Of a stretch of 64,000 nt of DNA, positions 7,653 through 16,325 are shown piece by piece (position 1 is the stretch's first letter; each line of letters begins with the position of its first letter). This DNA comes from Coraliomargarita sp. GTDB taxonomy: Bacteria > Verrucomicrobiota > Verrucomicrobiia > Opitutales > UBA953. Below the pieces are notes generated by a model, which saw only the letters and a list, made by a program, of their open reading frames with translations, was not told where the DNA came from and searched no databases. Both the position numbers and the translations under genes were made by a program. The DNA is taken from contig JAHEJL010000001.1 of the NCBI GenBank assembly GCA_024638885.1, forward strand, positions 87,001 to 151,000, read 5' to 3'.

Positions 7653-8897
7653 TCAGAAGCTGAATTTCCAAGCCGAGAGGCGGCGTTCCACCTCGGCGAT
7701 GACTTCGCCTTCGCCGGCTTCGCCCTTGTCGGAGACGAAGGTGACGGAGAAGCGGACGAAGGAACCGCAGTCATCCCACGGCACGGTGGAGATGAGGTGC
7801 TCGGTGATCATCCACTGCGAGAAGGCTTCGCCGGATTCGAAGTTCACGGTGCCGGACGGGCCGGTCGCCGACTTCGGGGCGGGCATGTAGAGGAAGAAAC
7901 CGGCGCCCGGCTTGCGGACCTGGAAGCCGAGCTTGGCGAGCACGCCGACGAGCTTGTCCATGCGGCGGGAATACTTGGCGGCGATGGCCTTCGGGATGGA
8001 GACCTCGTCGAGACCGGCGGCGCCGGCCTTCTGGATGCCGAGGAACTGGCCGGAGTCGGAGTTGTCCTTCACGTCGCCGTAGGCGCGGACGAGCAGCGCG
8101 TTGCCGGCGACGAAGCCGATGCGCCAGCCGGTCATGTTGTGGCTCTTGGAGAGCGAGTGCAGCTCGAGGGCGACATCCTTCGCGCCCGGGACCTGCAGGA
8201 TCGAGACCTGCTCGGCGCCGAAGTGGAGCGAACCGTAGGCGGCGTCCTGGATGACGACCAGGTTGTGCTGCTTGGCGAAGGCGACGACTTCCTCGAAGAA
8301 CTTGCGGGTGGCGACGGCGCCGGTCGGGTTGTTCGGGTAGTTGAGGACGAGGACCTTGGCCTTGGCGAGGATGTCGGCCGGGATGGACTTCAGGTCGGGC
8401 AGGAAGTTGTTCTCGGCGGTGAGCTTCAGGTTATGGACGAGGCCGCCGTAGTACTTGGCGTGCGTGCCGAACACCGGGTAGCCCGGGACGGTCATGAGCA
8501 CGTAGTCGCCGGGGTTGATCAGGCAGCCCGGGAGGATCGAGAGCGCGGCCTTGGAGCCGATGGAGTGGAGGACTTCGGTGTCGGGGTCGACGGTCACGCC
8601 GAAGAGGTTCTGCATGTAGCGGGCGGCGGCCTGCTTGAAGTCCGCGCCGCCGTTGTCGGCGTAGCCGCGGTTCTCGGGCTTGGCGGCTTCGGTCTGGAGC
8701 GCCTTCACCACCATGGGGAAAGCCATCTCGTCGGGCTCGCCGACGCCGAGGTCGATCAGGGCGACGTCCGGCTTGGCCTTCTTGGCGGCGGCCTTGGCGC
8801 GCTTGATCTTCTCGAACTTATAGATGGCGGTGGACTTGCCATAGTTCGCTCCGCCGATGCGTTCGGCGAAAAGCTGCTGGATGTAGGACTCGGACAT
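7653..8897 (-). CDS. dapL: LL-diaminopimelate aminotransferase
   Basis: 414 residues, a PLP-dependent fold-type I aminotransferase. It converts tetrahydrodipicolinate directly to LL-diaminopimelate, bypassing DapD, DapC and DapE, for lysine and peptidoglycan. Visible features are NYPNNPTG (186-193), D218 in VIQDAAYG contacting the cofactor pyridine nitrogen, and the Schiff-base lysine K251 in HSLSKSHNMTGWRIGF. The N-terminal segment (SESYIQQLFAERIGGANYGK) and the substrate-loop region GYADNGG match the DapL class known from plants, Chlamydiae and Verrucomicrobia rather than generic AspC enzymes. It starts at ATG 37 nt behind a TTGCCA hexamer, is monocistronic, and is divergent from the small membrane-protein gene at 9037. 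Confidence 0.92.
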   Translation of the reverse strand: MSESYIQQLFAERIGGANYGKSTAIYKFEKIKRAKAAAKKAKPDVALIDLGVGEPDEMAFPMVVKALQTEAAKPENRGYADNGGADFKQAAARYMQNLFGVTVDPDTEVLHSIGSKAALSILPGCLINPGDYVLMTVPGYPVFGTHAKYYGGLVHNLKLTAENNFLPDLKSIPADILAKAKVLVLNYPNNPTGAVATRKFFEEVVAFAKQHNLVVIQDAAYGSLHFGAEQVSILQVPGAKDVALELHSLSKSHNMTGWRIGFVAGNALLVRAYGDVKDNSDSGQFLGIQKAGAAGLDEVSIPKAIAAKYSRRMDKLVGVLAKLGFQVRKPGAGFFLYMPAPKSATGPSGTVNFESGEAFSQWMITEHLISTVPWDDCGSFVRFSVTFVSDKGEAGEGEVIAEVERRLSAWKFSF

Positions 8898-9036
8898 GGT
8901 GATAAGGCCTTAAAAAGAGAGGCAAAACGGCGGATGGCAAGCGGACTCCGCCCCGGGCCGGAACAGGCGCCGCCGGACGGCCCGATTTGCGGGTTGAACC
9001 CGACATCCTCGTTCCGAAAATACCACGCAGACAGCC

Positions 9037-9285
9037 ATGCCTCCGCTCTCCGAATGGCTTCCGAACGCGCTGGTGGGAATCACCTTCACCACGCTCGGCC
9101 TGCTCAAGGTCTACGGTTGGCGACAGGGCATCATGGGCGGACGCGGACAGCCGATCGCCTGCCGCCTGCTGGGGCGCTGCCCGAGCTGGAGCCAGCCGGT
9201 CAACGTCGCCGTGATCGTCCTGTGGCTCGCCCTCGGCCTGATCAACCTGGGCTACGTCCTGTCGCTCTGCTTCAAGGCCGGGTAA
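9037..9285 (+). CDS. Small two-helix membrane protein
   Basis: 82 residues with two hydrophobic segments: roughly residues 10-26 (ALVGITFTTLGLLKVYGW) and 53-78 (VNVAVIVLWLALGLINLGYVL). A short polar, Cys-containing loop between them has CRLLGRCPSW, which could be a disulfide or metal site. I do not recognise the family. It starts at ATG 37 nt after TTGAAC, and is followed 49 bp later by tspO on the same strand, which has its own TTGCCA hexamer. Compositional continuity with its neighbours and clear membrane segments support a real gene; function is unknown. Confidence 0.7.
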   Translation: MPPLSEWLPNALVGITFTTLGLLKVYGWRQGIMGGRGQPIACRLLGRCPSWSQPVNVAVIVLWLALGLINLGYVLSLCFKAG

Positions 9286-9334
9286 GGACTCCGCCCTGCC
9301 TTGCCATCGGGAAACCGCCGGCGAGAATCGACCC

Positions 9335-9838
9335 ATGGAACCGAGCCTCGAGGACCTAGCCCGCGCCCGGGCCGCACGGAGCAACCCGGGGTTCCCTTGG
9401 CGGCTCATCGGCCTGGTCGCCCTCTGCCTCGCCGTCGGCGGACTGGGCTCGGCCGCCACGCTACCTGAGATCAAGGGCTGGTATGCGGGCCTCGCGAAGC
9501 CGTCCTTCAATCCGCCCAACGGGATCTTCGGCCCGGTGTGGTCGACGCTCTACGTCCTCATGGCCACGTCGGTCAACGCCGCCTGGGGCGACCGCCTCGC
9601 GCGCCGCACCTTCTTCATCATTCTCCTCGTGAACGCGCTCTGGTCGCTGCTGTTCTTCGGACTGCATCGGCCGGACCTCGCGCTCATCGACATCCTCGGC
9701 TACCTGATCCTGCTCGTCCTCTGGATCCGCCAGCTCTGGCCGCAGCATCGCGTCGCCGCCCTGCTGCAGCTCCCGCACCTGCTCTGGGTCGGCTTCGCCA
9801 CGGTGCTCAACGCGAGCGTCTGGTGGCTGAACCAATAA
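9335..9838 (+). CDS. tspO: TspO/MBR family membrane protein
   Basis: 167 residues, five predicted transmembrane helices. Family hallmarks are visible: GWYAGLAKPSFNPPNGIFGPVW (the conserved W-Y-x-x-L-x-K-P-x-x-x-P-P segment), then NAAWG, NALWSLLFFGL and the C-terminal LPHLLWVGFATVLNASVWWLN. Bacterial TspO binds tetrapyrroles or carotenoid-related ligands and in Rhodobacter tunes photosynthesis genes; in heterotrophs it is linked to porphyrin handling or stress. An N-terminal extension of about 25 residues rich in Ala and Arg precedes the first helix. The start is the ATG 28 nt after TTGCCA (9301-9306), with GAGAAT as a plausible -10. A perfect hairpin follows the stop. Confidence 0.93.
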   Translation: MEPSLEDLARARAARSNPGFPWRLIGLVALCLAVGGLGSAATLPEIKGWYAGLAKPSFNPPNGIFGPVWSTLYVLMATSVNAAWGDRLARRTFFIILLVNALWSLLFFGLHRPDLALIDILGYLILLVLWIRQLWPQHRVAALLQLPHLLWVGFATVLNASVWWLNQ

Positions 9839-9839
9839 G

Positions 9840-9862
9840 AAGGCCCCGGAACCCGGGGCCTT
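9840..9862. terminator. Bidirectional terminator between tspO and the xyl operon end
   Basis: AAGGCCCCGG (9840-9849) pairs perfectly with CCGGGGCCTT (9853-9862) around a 3-nt loop. It lies between two convergent genes, with an A-rich lead on one side and TTCTTATTGG following on the minus strand. Confidence 0.8.
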
Positions 9863-9883
9863 CGTGACGGACTGTCGGGCGCC

Positions 9884-11053
9884 TCAGGCGTCGAGCTTCG
9901 TCCAGCGGGCGTTGCCCTTCGAGGACTTCACCGCGGCTTCGATGAAGGCCATGCCGGTGACGCCGTCGTCGATCGACGGGAAGTCGTAGCCGCCCTTCGG
10001 GGCCTTGCGGCCTTCGAGACGGTCGGTGATGGCTTCGGAAGCGGCGCGATAGATGTTCGCGAACGCCTCGATGAAGGCCTCCGGATGACCGAACGGCGTG
10101 CGGGTGTACTTCTTGGCGTTGGCGCCGTTGTAGGAGTTGCCGCGACGGTGCGTCTGGCGGGGCTGGTCGAGATACTTCACGATCAGCTCATTCGGATGCT
10201 CCTGGTGCCACTCGAGGGAAGCCAGGGTGCCGTAGACGCGGATGTTGAGGTTGTTCTCGTCGCCGGTGGAGATCTGCGAGCAGTGCAGGACGCCCTTCGC
10301 GCCGCCCTTGTAACGGACGAGCATGTTGGCGTCGTCGTCGAGCAGACGGCCCGGGATGAAGGTGCTGAGGTCGGCGGCGATCTCCTTGATCTCGAGGCCG
10401 GTGACGTACTGGACGAGGTTCTCGGCGTGCGTGCCGATGTCGCCGACGCAGTTCGAGACGCCCGAGCAGTTCGGGTCCATGCGCCAGTTGGAGATCTTCT
10501 GGATCTTGCCGGCCTGGAGGGCGCCGATGCCGTAACCCTGCGGGTATTCGACGAGGATCTTGTTGATCTTGCCGAGCTTGCCGGCGGCCACGAAGTCGCG
10601 GGCTTCCTTGACCATCGGGTAGCCGGTGTAGTTATGCAGGAGCGCGAAGACCAGGCCGCTCTTCTTCACGATGGCCTTGAGCTTCTTCGCCTCGGCGAGG
10701 GAGAACGCGAGGGGCTTCTCGCAGATGACGTGGATGCCGGCCTCGAGGAAGGCCTTGGCCACCGGGTAGTGCAGGTCGTTGCGCGCGACGATCGATACGA
10801 AGTCGATGCGGTCGCCGAGCGGGCGCTTGGCCTCGGCCTTGGCCATCTCGGCGTACGAAGCGTACACGCGGGCCGGGTCGAGGTTGAGGTCCTGGCCGGA
10901 CAGGCGGGACTTCTCGGGATCCGAGGAGAACGCGCCGGCGACGAGTTCGATCTTGCCGTCGAGGGCCGCGGCCATGCGGTGCACGCCGCCGATGAAGGCG
11001 CCGCGGCCGCCGCCGACCATGCCCATGCGGAGTTTGCGATTGAGGGATGCCAT
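9884..11053 (-). CDS. Gfo/Idh/MocA family NAD(P)-dependent oxidoreductase
   Basis: 389 residues. The N-terminal Rossmann fold begins MGMVGGGRGAF (10-20). The family catalytic EKP motif is at 112-114 (VICEKPLAF), and the second domain carries the conserved GDIGTHAENL histidine segment. Family members oxidise or reduce polyols and sugars at one hydroxyl; the substrate is not determined. It is the last gene of a minus-strand run starting with xylA, 11 bp after the next Gfo/Idh/MocA gene, so it is almost certainly co-transcribed with it. The N-terminal region and insertion around 50-80 differ clearly from its neighbour, so the two are not recent duplicates. Family is certain, physiological role is inferred to be catabolism of a sugar or inositol-like polyol. 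Confidence 0.92.
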   Translation of the reverse strand: MASLNRKLRMGMVGGGRGAFIGGVHRMAAALDGKIELVAGAFSSDPEKSRLSGQDLNLDPARVYASYAEMAKAEAKRPLGDRIDFVSIVARNDLHYPVAKAFLEAGIHVICEKPLAFSLAEAKKLKAIVKKSGLVFALLHNYTGYPMVKEARDFVAAGKLGKINKILVEYPQGYGIGALQAGKIQKISNWRMDPNCSGVSNCVGDIGTHAENLVQYVTGLEIKEIAADLSTFIPGRLLDDDANMLVRYKGGAKGVLHCSQISTGDENNLNIRVYGTLASLEWHQEHPNELIVKYLDQPRQTHRRGNSYNGANAKKYTRTPFGHPEAFIEAFANIYRAASEAITDRLEGRKAPKGGYDFPSIDDGVTGMAFIEAAVKSSKGNARWTKLDA

Positions 11054-11064
11054 AGGTGTGGAGA

Positions 11065-12168
11065 TCAGAGGGAGACGGGCTTGCCGGACTTCGCCGAAGC
11101 GTAGATGGCGTCGATGACCTGCATCAGGCGGTAGGCCTGCTCAGGGGTGTTCAGGGGCTTCGCGCGGCCTTCGATGGCCTCGATGAAGTTCGCGGCGGAG
11201 GCGATGCGGCCCATGTCCTCGCACGCGGGCGTGACGATGGAGCGGTTGACGCTGTTGCCGTTTTCCTGGACGTAGAGCTCGCAGGTATCGATCGCGGTGT
11301 TGTCGAGGCCGTCGATGCCGAAGAGGCGCTCGACCTTGCCGCCGGCCTTGGTGCCCTGGAAGACGACGGAGACTTCCTCGCGCTTGATCATCTCGGCCCA
11401 GGAGACCTGCAGGGTCAGCACCTGGCCGGTCTTGAAGGTGACGAAGCCGTGCGCGGCGTTCTCGACGTCGGTGACGCCGCCGACGCGGTCCGGGATGCCC
11501 CAAGGGCCCTTGAAGGACTTGTCCTGGATGAAGTCATCGAAGGTCTGGCCGAGGACGTGCGCCGGCTCGGGGTAGCCCATGAAATACATCGCGAGGTCGA
11601 CCATGTGCAGCAGGTCGATGAGCGGGCCGCCGCCGGAGAGCTCCTTGGTGGTGAACCAGCCGCCGAAGCCCGGGATGCCGGTGCGGCGGATCCACTTCGC
11701 CTGCGCGGAGTTGATCTTACCGACCTGGCCCTGCTCGACGTACTTGATCATCGCCTGCGACTCGGGACGGGCGCGGTTGTTGAAGTTGAACATCACGTGC
11801 TTACCCGACTTCTTGGAAGCGGCGATGATCTCGAGGACCTCCGGAGCGCTGAGCGCCGGGGGCTTCTCGCAGAAGACGTGCTTGCCGGCGTTGAGGCACT
11901 GGATGGCCAGCGAGGCGTGGAACTTGTTCGGGACGATGACGCTGACGGCGTCGAGTTCCGGGTGCGCCTTGAGCATGGCGTCGACGGACTCATAGGCGTG
12001 CGGGACGCCCCACTTGGTCGCGGCCTTCTGGGCGGCGCCCGGCGCGGGGTCCGCGACGGCGAGGATCTCCGCGCCCGCCTGCTTGAAGCCGGCGGCGTGG
12101 TACTGGAGCATGCCGCCTGCTCCGATGACGCCTACTTTGGTGGACGTGCCCTTGGTCATTTCCTTCAT
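11065..12168 (-). CDS. Gfo/Idh/MocA family NAD(P)-dependent oxidoreductase
   Basis: 367 residues, Rossmann-type nucleotide site GVIGAGGM (13-20), acidic residue closing the second strand (VADPAPG, D40), and EKP at 101-103 (FCEKPPAL). The C-terminal alpha/beta domain has GGPLIDLLHMVDLAMYFMG, where GG-x-L-x-D-x-x-x-H is the family substrate-side motif. It sits between the TIM-barrel isomerase gene (21 bp upstream) and the second oxidoreductase (11 bp downstream). An oxidoreductase pair next to a sugar isomerase/epimerase is a common arrangement in inositol or 3-keto-sugar pathways, so a two-step oxidation and isomerisation is plausible. An alternative in-frame ATG at codon 4 would shorten it slightly. 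The substrate is unknown. Confidence 0.92.
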   Translation of the reverse strand: MKEMTKGTSTKVGVIGAGGMLQYHAAGFKQAGAEILAVADPAPGAAQKAATKWGVPHAYESVDAMLKAHPELDAVSVIVPNKFHASLAIQCLNAGKHVFCEKPPALSAPEVLEIIAASKKSGKHVMFNFNNRARPESQAMIKYVEQGQVGKINSAQAKWIRRTGIPGFGGWFTTKELSGGGPLIDLLHMVDLAMYFMGYPEPAHVLGQTFDDFIQDKSFKGPWGIPDRVGGVTDVENAAHGFVTFKTGQVLTLQVSWAEMIKREEVSVVFQGTKAGGKVERLFGIDGLDNTAIDTCELYVQENGNSVNRSIVTPACEDMGRIASAANFIEAIEGRAKPLNTPEQAYRLMQVIDAIYASAKSGKPVSL

Positions 12169-12189
12169 GTTAGAACGGCAGAGGGGTGA

Positions 12190-13251
12190 TTACTTGCCCT
12201 GCGCGGCCTTGTCGAAGGCGGCGTCGAAGGCGACCTTGTTGGTCGGGAAGGCGAGCTTCTTGACGTAGGCGGCCGATTCGGCGGCGCCGAAGAAGCGGTC
12301 CATGCGGCCGTCTTCCCACTCGACGGAGAGCGGGCCGGCGTAGCCGACGTCGTTGAGGGCGACGATGACGTCCTCGAACTTGATGTCGCCGCGGCCGACG
12401 GAACGGAAATCCCAGGCGCGACGCGGGTCGCAGAAATCGGTGTGACCGCCGAACACGCCGACGGTGCCATCGCCGTGACCCCACCAGACGTCCTTCATGT
12501 GGGCGTGGTGGATCTGCTTGCCGAAGGTGCGGATGAACTTCACGTAGTCGACGCCCTGGTAGCCGAGGTGGCTGGGGTCGTAGTTGAAGCCGAAGCGCTT
12601 GTGGTTGCCGACGGCGTCGAGCGCGCGCTGGGCGGAGGCGATGTCGAAGGCGATCTCGGTCGGGTGCACTTCGAGGCCGAAGTAGACGTCATGCTTGTCG
12701 AAGGCCTCGAGGATGGGCTTCCAGCGCTTGGCGAAGTCGTCGTAACCCTTCTGGAGGTAGGCCTGGTTGGTGGGCGGGAAGGCGTAGATCGCGTGCCAGA
12801 TCGAGGAGCCGGTGAAACCGTTGACGACGGTCTTGCCGGAACCCTTCGGCTTGTTGGCCATGTAGGCCTTGCCGGCGTCGAAGAACTTACGGGCGGCCTG
12901 GGCGGTCAGGGCCATCTCGGCGCACGCGCGTTGACGGACGCCTTCCGGGTTGCCGTCGCCCCAGACGTGGGCGGGCAGGATGCACTGATGGCGTTCGTCG
13001 ATGTTGTCGCAGGTGGCCTGGCCGACGAGGTGCGAGGAGATCGCCCAGCAGCCGAGGTCGTGCTGCGCGAGGAGCTTCCAGACGGACTCGACGTAACCCG
13101 GCTCGTTGACGGCGCGGACGACGTCGAAGTGGTCGCCCCAGCAGGCGAGCTCGACGCCTTCGTAGCCCATGGCTTTGACCTTGGGCAGGAGCTCGGCGAT
13201 CTTGAGGTCGGCCCACTGGCCGGTGAAGAGGGTGACAGGGCGCTGTGACAT
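12190..13251 (-). CDS. Sugar phosphate isomerase/epimerase (xylose isomerase-like TIM barrel)
   Basis: 353 residues of the AP endonuclease 2 / xylose-isomerase-like TIM-barrel superfamily. The sequence opens with [20 protein letters not shown], the typical first strand with a metal-proximal Glu. Later metal-ligand segments are [35 protein letters not shown] and GPLSVEWED, giving the Glu-Asp-His-Glu set of this superfamily. Enzymes of this type act as ketose epimerases, inosose dehydratases or isomerases; which one cannot be read here. It lies 77 bp after xylB with a weak hairpin in the gap, and 21 bp before a Gfo/Idh/MocA gene, so it marks a second sugar module in the xyl operon. Confidence 0.9.
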   Translation of the reverse strand: MSQRPVTLFTGQWADLKIAELLPKVKAMGYEGVELACWGDHFDVVRAVNEPGYVESVWKLLAQHDLGCWAISSHLVGQATCDNIDERHQCILPAHVWGDGNPEGVRQRACAEMALTAQAARKFFDAGKAYMANKPKGSGKTVVNGFTGSSIWHAIYAFPPTNQAYLQKGYDDFAKRWKPILEAFDKHDVYFGLEVHPTEIAFDIASAQRALDAVGNHKRFGFNYDPSHLGYQGVDYVKFIRTFGKQIHHAHMKDVWWGHGDGTVGVFGGHTDFCDPRRAWDFRSVGRGDIKFEDVIVALNDVGYAGPLSVEWEDGRMDRFFGAAESAAYVKKLAFPTNKVAFDAAFDKAAQGK

Positions 13252-13327
13252 GGTGATGGGGGGTGAGCCCCCAATGTCAGCGAATCAGCCCGCTTTGTTC
13301 AAGTGGGCAATGCTCACAGGCCCCGAT

Positions 13328-14863
13328 TTATGCCTTCCGCGACAGCGATTGGCCCAGTTCGGCCTCGAGCTTGTCGTAAGCCGGCCGGAGGGCCGGGTTC
13401 GGCTGGACGACGCCGGGGGCCGGCGCGCAGAAAACAGGCTCCAGGTCGGCCAGCTTGGCGCCGCAGGCGCCTTCGGCCGCACGGAGGGCGGCGCCCAAGG
13501 CGGCGGAGTCGGACACCGCCAGACGGAGGACCGGGGCGCCGAATACGTCGGCGAAGATCTTGGCGACGGAGGGATTCTCGGAAGCGCCACCGGTAAGCAG
13601 CAGCTGCGTGGTCGGGGTGCCGACCCAGCGGCTATGGTAACGGAGGCTGAGCGCCTGGCCTTCGACGGCGGCGCGGGGCAGCGTGGCCTTGGTCGCCGGC
13701 GCGCCGAGCGGGATGCGGCCGGCCGGACGGCGCGGCGTGATCTCGGGCTCCTCCATCGGGAGCACGGCGGACACCGCGGCGGGCGCGGCGTCGACGGCGG
13801 CGGAGAAAGCGGGCCAATCGGCATGACCGCATTCGCGACGGACGGCTTCGCGGGCGAGCGAACCGTTGCGCACGCAGACGAGGCTCATGCTGCCGCCCAT
13901 CGGATTGCCGAAGGCGTGGCCGAGGCCGGCGGAGTCGGTACGGATGCCTTCGATCGCGGCGAAGAGCGTGTCGCTCGTGCCGAGGCTGATGACGACCTTG
14001 CCGGGCTTGGACGCGCCCATGCCGACGAGGCTGGACGGATTGTCGCCGGTGCCGATGACGACCTGGCACTTCGGCGAGAAGCCGTGGCGGGCGACGAAGT
14101 AGGCGGAGATCCCGCCGGCGACGGTCGAACCGGGGCGCACGGGCGGGAGCTTGGCGGCGAGGTCGGGCGCGGTCGCGGCGAGCGCGGCGGGAGCCCAGTC
14201 ACCCTTGCGGATGTCCATCAGGTTCATGCCCGCGCCGTCGCCGGTGTCGATCGCGGCGTCCTTGCCGGCGAGCACCGAAGCGAAGAAGGAAGAGACGAGG
14301 TGGACGCGCTTCGTCTTGGCCCAGGCGGCGGGCTCGAGCTTGGCGAAACGGCGGATCTGCGGGCCGGTGAAGCGCATCGTCGCGACCGAGCCGGTCAGGT
14401 CGCAGACGGCCTGGTCGCCGCCGAGGGCGGCGGCGATCTCGGCGCATTCGGCCGCGGTGGACGAATCCATCCAGATCGGCGAAGAGCGGCGGGCGAGGAC
14501 CGGGGCGAGCTTCGCGGAGAGCGACGTCGCGCGGTCGCCGTCGGCGAGGGCGGCTTCGTAGCCGGCCGCGAGGTAGACGCTGCCGTGCTGCTGGCCGGAG
14601 ACCGAGACGGCGTCGACCTGCGAGAGGTCGGTCAGCTTGGAGAGGCGATCCAGCGCGAGCTCGAGGCCGTCGAGCCAGAGCAGCGGATCGGCGTGCACTT
14701 CGCCGCCCTTCCCTCCGCGGAGGAATCCTTCCGGATGTCCGCGGTCGGGGAAGTCGGCGCCGAAGGCCGCGCGGGCGCGGGCGACCGTCGTGCCTTTCGC
14801 CGTGTCCAACACGAGCGCCGTCGCGCTCTGCGTGGACAGGTCGAGACCCAGGACGATCGCCAT
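13328..14863 (-). CDS. xylB: Xylulokinase (FGGY carbohydrate kinase)
   Basis: 511 residues, typical for xylulokinase. It phosphorylates D-xylulose to xylulose 5-phosphate for the pentose phosphate pathway. The N-terminal phosphate-binding loop LGLDLSTQSATALVLD (5-20), the catalytic Asp region in GAGMNLMDIRKG, and the ATPase signatures VIGTGDNPSSLVG and LLLTGGASENP of the FGGY/actin fold are visible. It lies 4 bp downstream of the xylA stop, so translation is probably coupled, and this pairing fixes the substrate as xylulose. It is the second gene of a five-gene minus-strand run. No xylose transporter or XylR-type regulator is found nearby. Confidence 0.93.
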   Translation of the reverse strand: MAIVLGLDLSTQSATALVLDTAKGTTVARARAAFGADFPDRGHPEGFLRGGKGGEVHADPLLWLDGLELALDRLSKLTDLSQVDAVSVSGQQHGSVYLAAGYEAALADGDRATSLSAKLAPVLARRSSPIWMDSSTAAECAEIAAALGGDQAVCDLTGSVATMRFTGPQIRRFAKLEPAAWAKTKRVHLVSSFFASVLAGKDAAIDTGDGAGMNLMDIRKGDWAPAALAATAPDLAAKLPPVRPGSTVAGGISAYFVARHGFSPKCQVVIGTGDNPSSLVGMGASKPGKVVISLGTSDTLFAAIEGIRTDSAGLGHAFGNPMGGSMSLVCVRNGSLAREAVRRECGHADWPAFSAAVDAAPAAVSAVLPMEEPEITPRRPAGRIPLGAPATKATLPRAAVEGQALSLRYHSRWVGTPTTQLLLTGGASENPSVAKIFADVFGAPVLRLAVSDSAALGAALRAAEGACGAKLADLEPVFCAPAPGVVQPNPALRPAYDKLEAELGQSLSRKA

Positions 14864-14867
14864 GGCC

Positions 14868-16178
14868 TTAGCGGATGTACTCGTTGATCAGGTTTTCGAG
14901 CAGTTCCTGGCGGCCGGACGAAAGCGCCGGCGCCTTGATGCCCTGGGCGTAGGCGTCGAGCTGGGCGAGGGTGACCTTGCCGGATTCGATCTTCTTGCCG
15001 ATGCCGCTGTCCCAGGAGGAGTAGCGCTTCTCGACGAACTTATCCATCTTGCCGTCCTTGACGATCGCGTGGGCGATCTTGAGGCCGCGGGCGAAGGCGT
15101 CCATGCCGCCGATGTGGGCGTGGAAGAGGTCGACCGGCTCGTGCGACTCGCGACGACGCTTGGCGTCGAAGTTGAGGCCGCCCGTGGTGAAGCCGCCCAT
15201 CTTGAGGATGCGCAGCATGATGTTCGTCGTGAGGTAGAGGTCGGTCGGGAACTGGTCGGTGTCCCAGCCGAGGAGCGTGTCGCCGCGGTTGGCGTCGACG
15301 GAGCCGAGGGCGTTGGCCGCGATCGCGACTTCCATCTCGTGCTCCATGGTGTGGCCGGCGAGCGTGGCGTGGTTGGTCTCGAGGTTCAGCTTGAAGTGCT
15401 TCAGCAGGCCGTATTCGCGGAGGAAGTTGAGGCAGGCGGCCGAGTCGGAGTCGTACTGGTGGGTCGAGGGTTCGCGGGGCTTGGGCTCGATGTAGAACTG
15501 TCCCTTGAAGCCGATCTTCTTCGCGTGGTCGACGGCGAGATGGAGGAGCGCGGCGAGGTGGTCGAGCTCTCGCTTCATGTCGGTGTTGAGCAGCGTGGCG
15601 TAGCCTTCGCGGCCGCCCCAGAACACGTAGCCTTCGCCGCCGAGGGCCTTGGTGGACTCGAGCGCGTGACGGACCTGGCTGGCGCCATAGGCGAAGACGT
15701 CGGCGTTGGGCGAGGTGCCCGCGCCCTGGGCGTAGCGAGGATGGGAGAAGAGACAGGCGGTGCCCCAGAGGAGCTTCTTGCCGGTGGCCTTCTGGAAGCC
15801 CTTCAGCTCCTTGGTGACGCGGGCGAGGTTGGCGTGCGTCTCGGCGAGGGTCTTGCCTTCCGGGGCGATGTCGCGGTCGTGGAAGCAGTAGAAGTCGATC
15901 TGGCACTTCTCGAGGAACTCGAAGAAGACCGGGACGCGGCGCAGGGCGTTGTCGAGGGAGTCGGAGCCGTCATCCCACGGCATGAGGGCGGTGCCGGCGC
16001 CGAACGGGTCGGAGAGGCTGTTGCGCATCACGTGCCAATAGGCCGCGGCGAAGCGCATGTGGTCCTTCATCTTCTTCCCGCCGATCTTCTCGTCCGGGTT
16101 GTAGTGCTTGAAGGCGAACGGGTTCTTGGACTTCGGTCCTTCGAACTCGATGACCGGGACATTAGGGAAGTGCGACAT
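14868..16178 (-). CDS. xylA: Xylose isomerase
   Basis: 436 residues, the long class II type. It interconverts D-xylose and D-xylulose with two divalent metals. Conserved segments are [12 protein letters not shown] with the catalytic H100 and D103, [10 protein letters not shown], the metal-binding [14 protein letters not shown], and later [13 protein letters not shown] and [21 protein letters not shown]. All family motifs are intact and the length is standard. It leads a minus-strand operon (xylA, xylB, isomerase/epimerase, two Gfo/Idh/MocA). A perfect 7-4-7 palindrome (16218-16235) about 40 bp upstream of the ATG is a candidate operator. It is divergent from panC. Confidence 0.97.
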   Translation of the reverse strand: MSHFPNVPVIEFEGPKSKNPFAFKHYNPDEKIGGKKMKDHMRFAAAYWHVMRNSLSDPFGAGTALMPWDDGSDSLDNALRRVPVFFEFLEKCQIDFYCFHDRDIAPEGKTLAETHANLARVTKELKGFQKATGKKLLWGTACLFSHPRYAQGAGTSPNADVFAYGASQVRHALESTKALGGEGYVFWGGREGYATLLNTDMKRELDHLAALLHLAVDHAKKIGFKGQFYIEPKPREPSTHQYDSDSAACLNFLREYGLLKHFKLNLETNHATLAGHTMEHEMEVAIAANALGSVDANRGDTLLGWDTDQFPTDLYLTTNIMLRILKMGGFTTGGLNFDAKRRRESHEPVDLFHAHIGGMDAFARGLKIAHAIVKDGKMDKFVEKRYSSWDSGIGKKIESGKVTLAQLDAYAQGIKAPALSSGRQELLENLINEYIR

Positions 16179-16217
16179 GACTTATAGGAGGGAGGGTTCT
16201 GACATTGGAGGCCGCCC

Positions 16218-16235
16218 CCTTACTGCCAAGTAAGG
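16218..16235. promoter_or_regulatory. Palindrome upstream of xylA (candidate operator)
   Basis: CCTTACT-GCCA-AGTAAGG, a perfect 7-bp inverted repeat with a 4-nt centre. It lies 40 bp before xylA in the xylA/panC divergent region, where a regulator would bind. It could also form an RNA hairpin in the xylA leader. Confidence 0.5.
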
Positions 16236-16325
16236 AATGGCTCCCGCCTATGAACAAAACGACAGAGGGGGAGTCCGCATACAACTGCGCCTTGCGCCTC
16301 AGGATGCCCGCCTTAAGGTGGCCGC

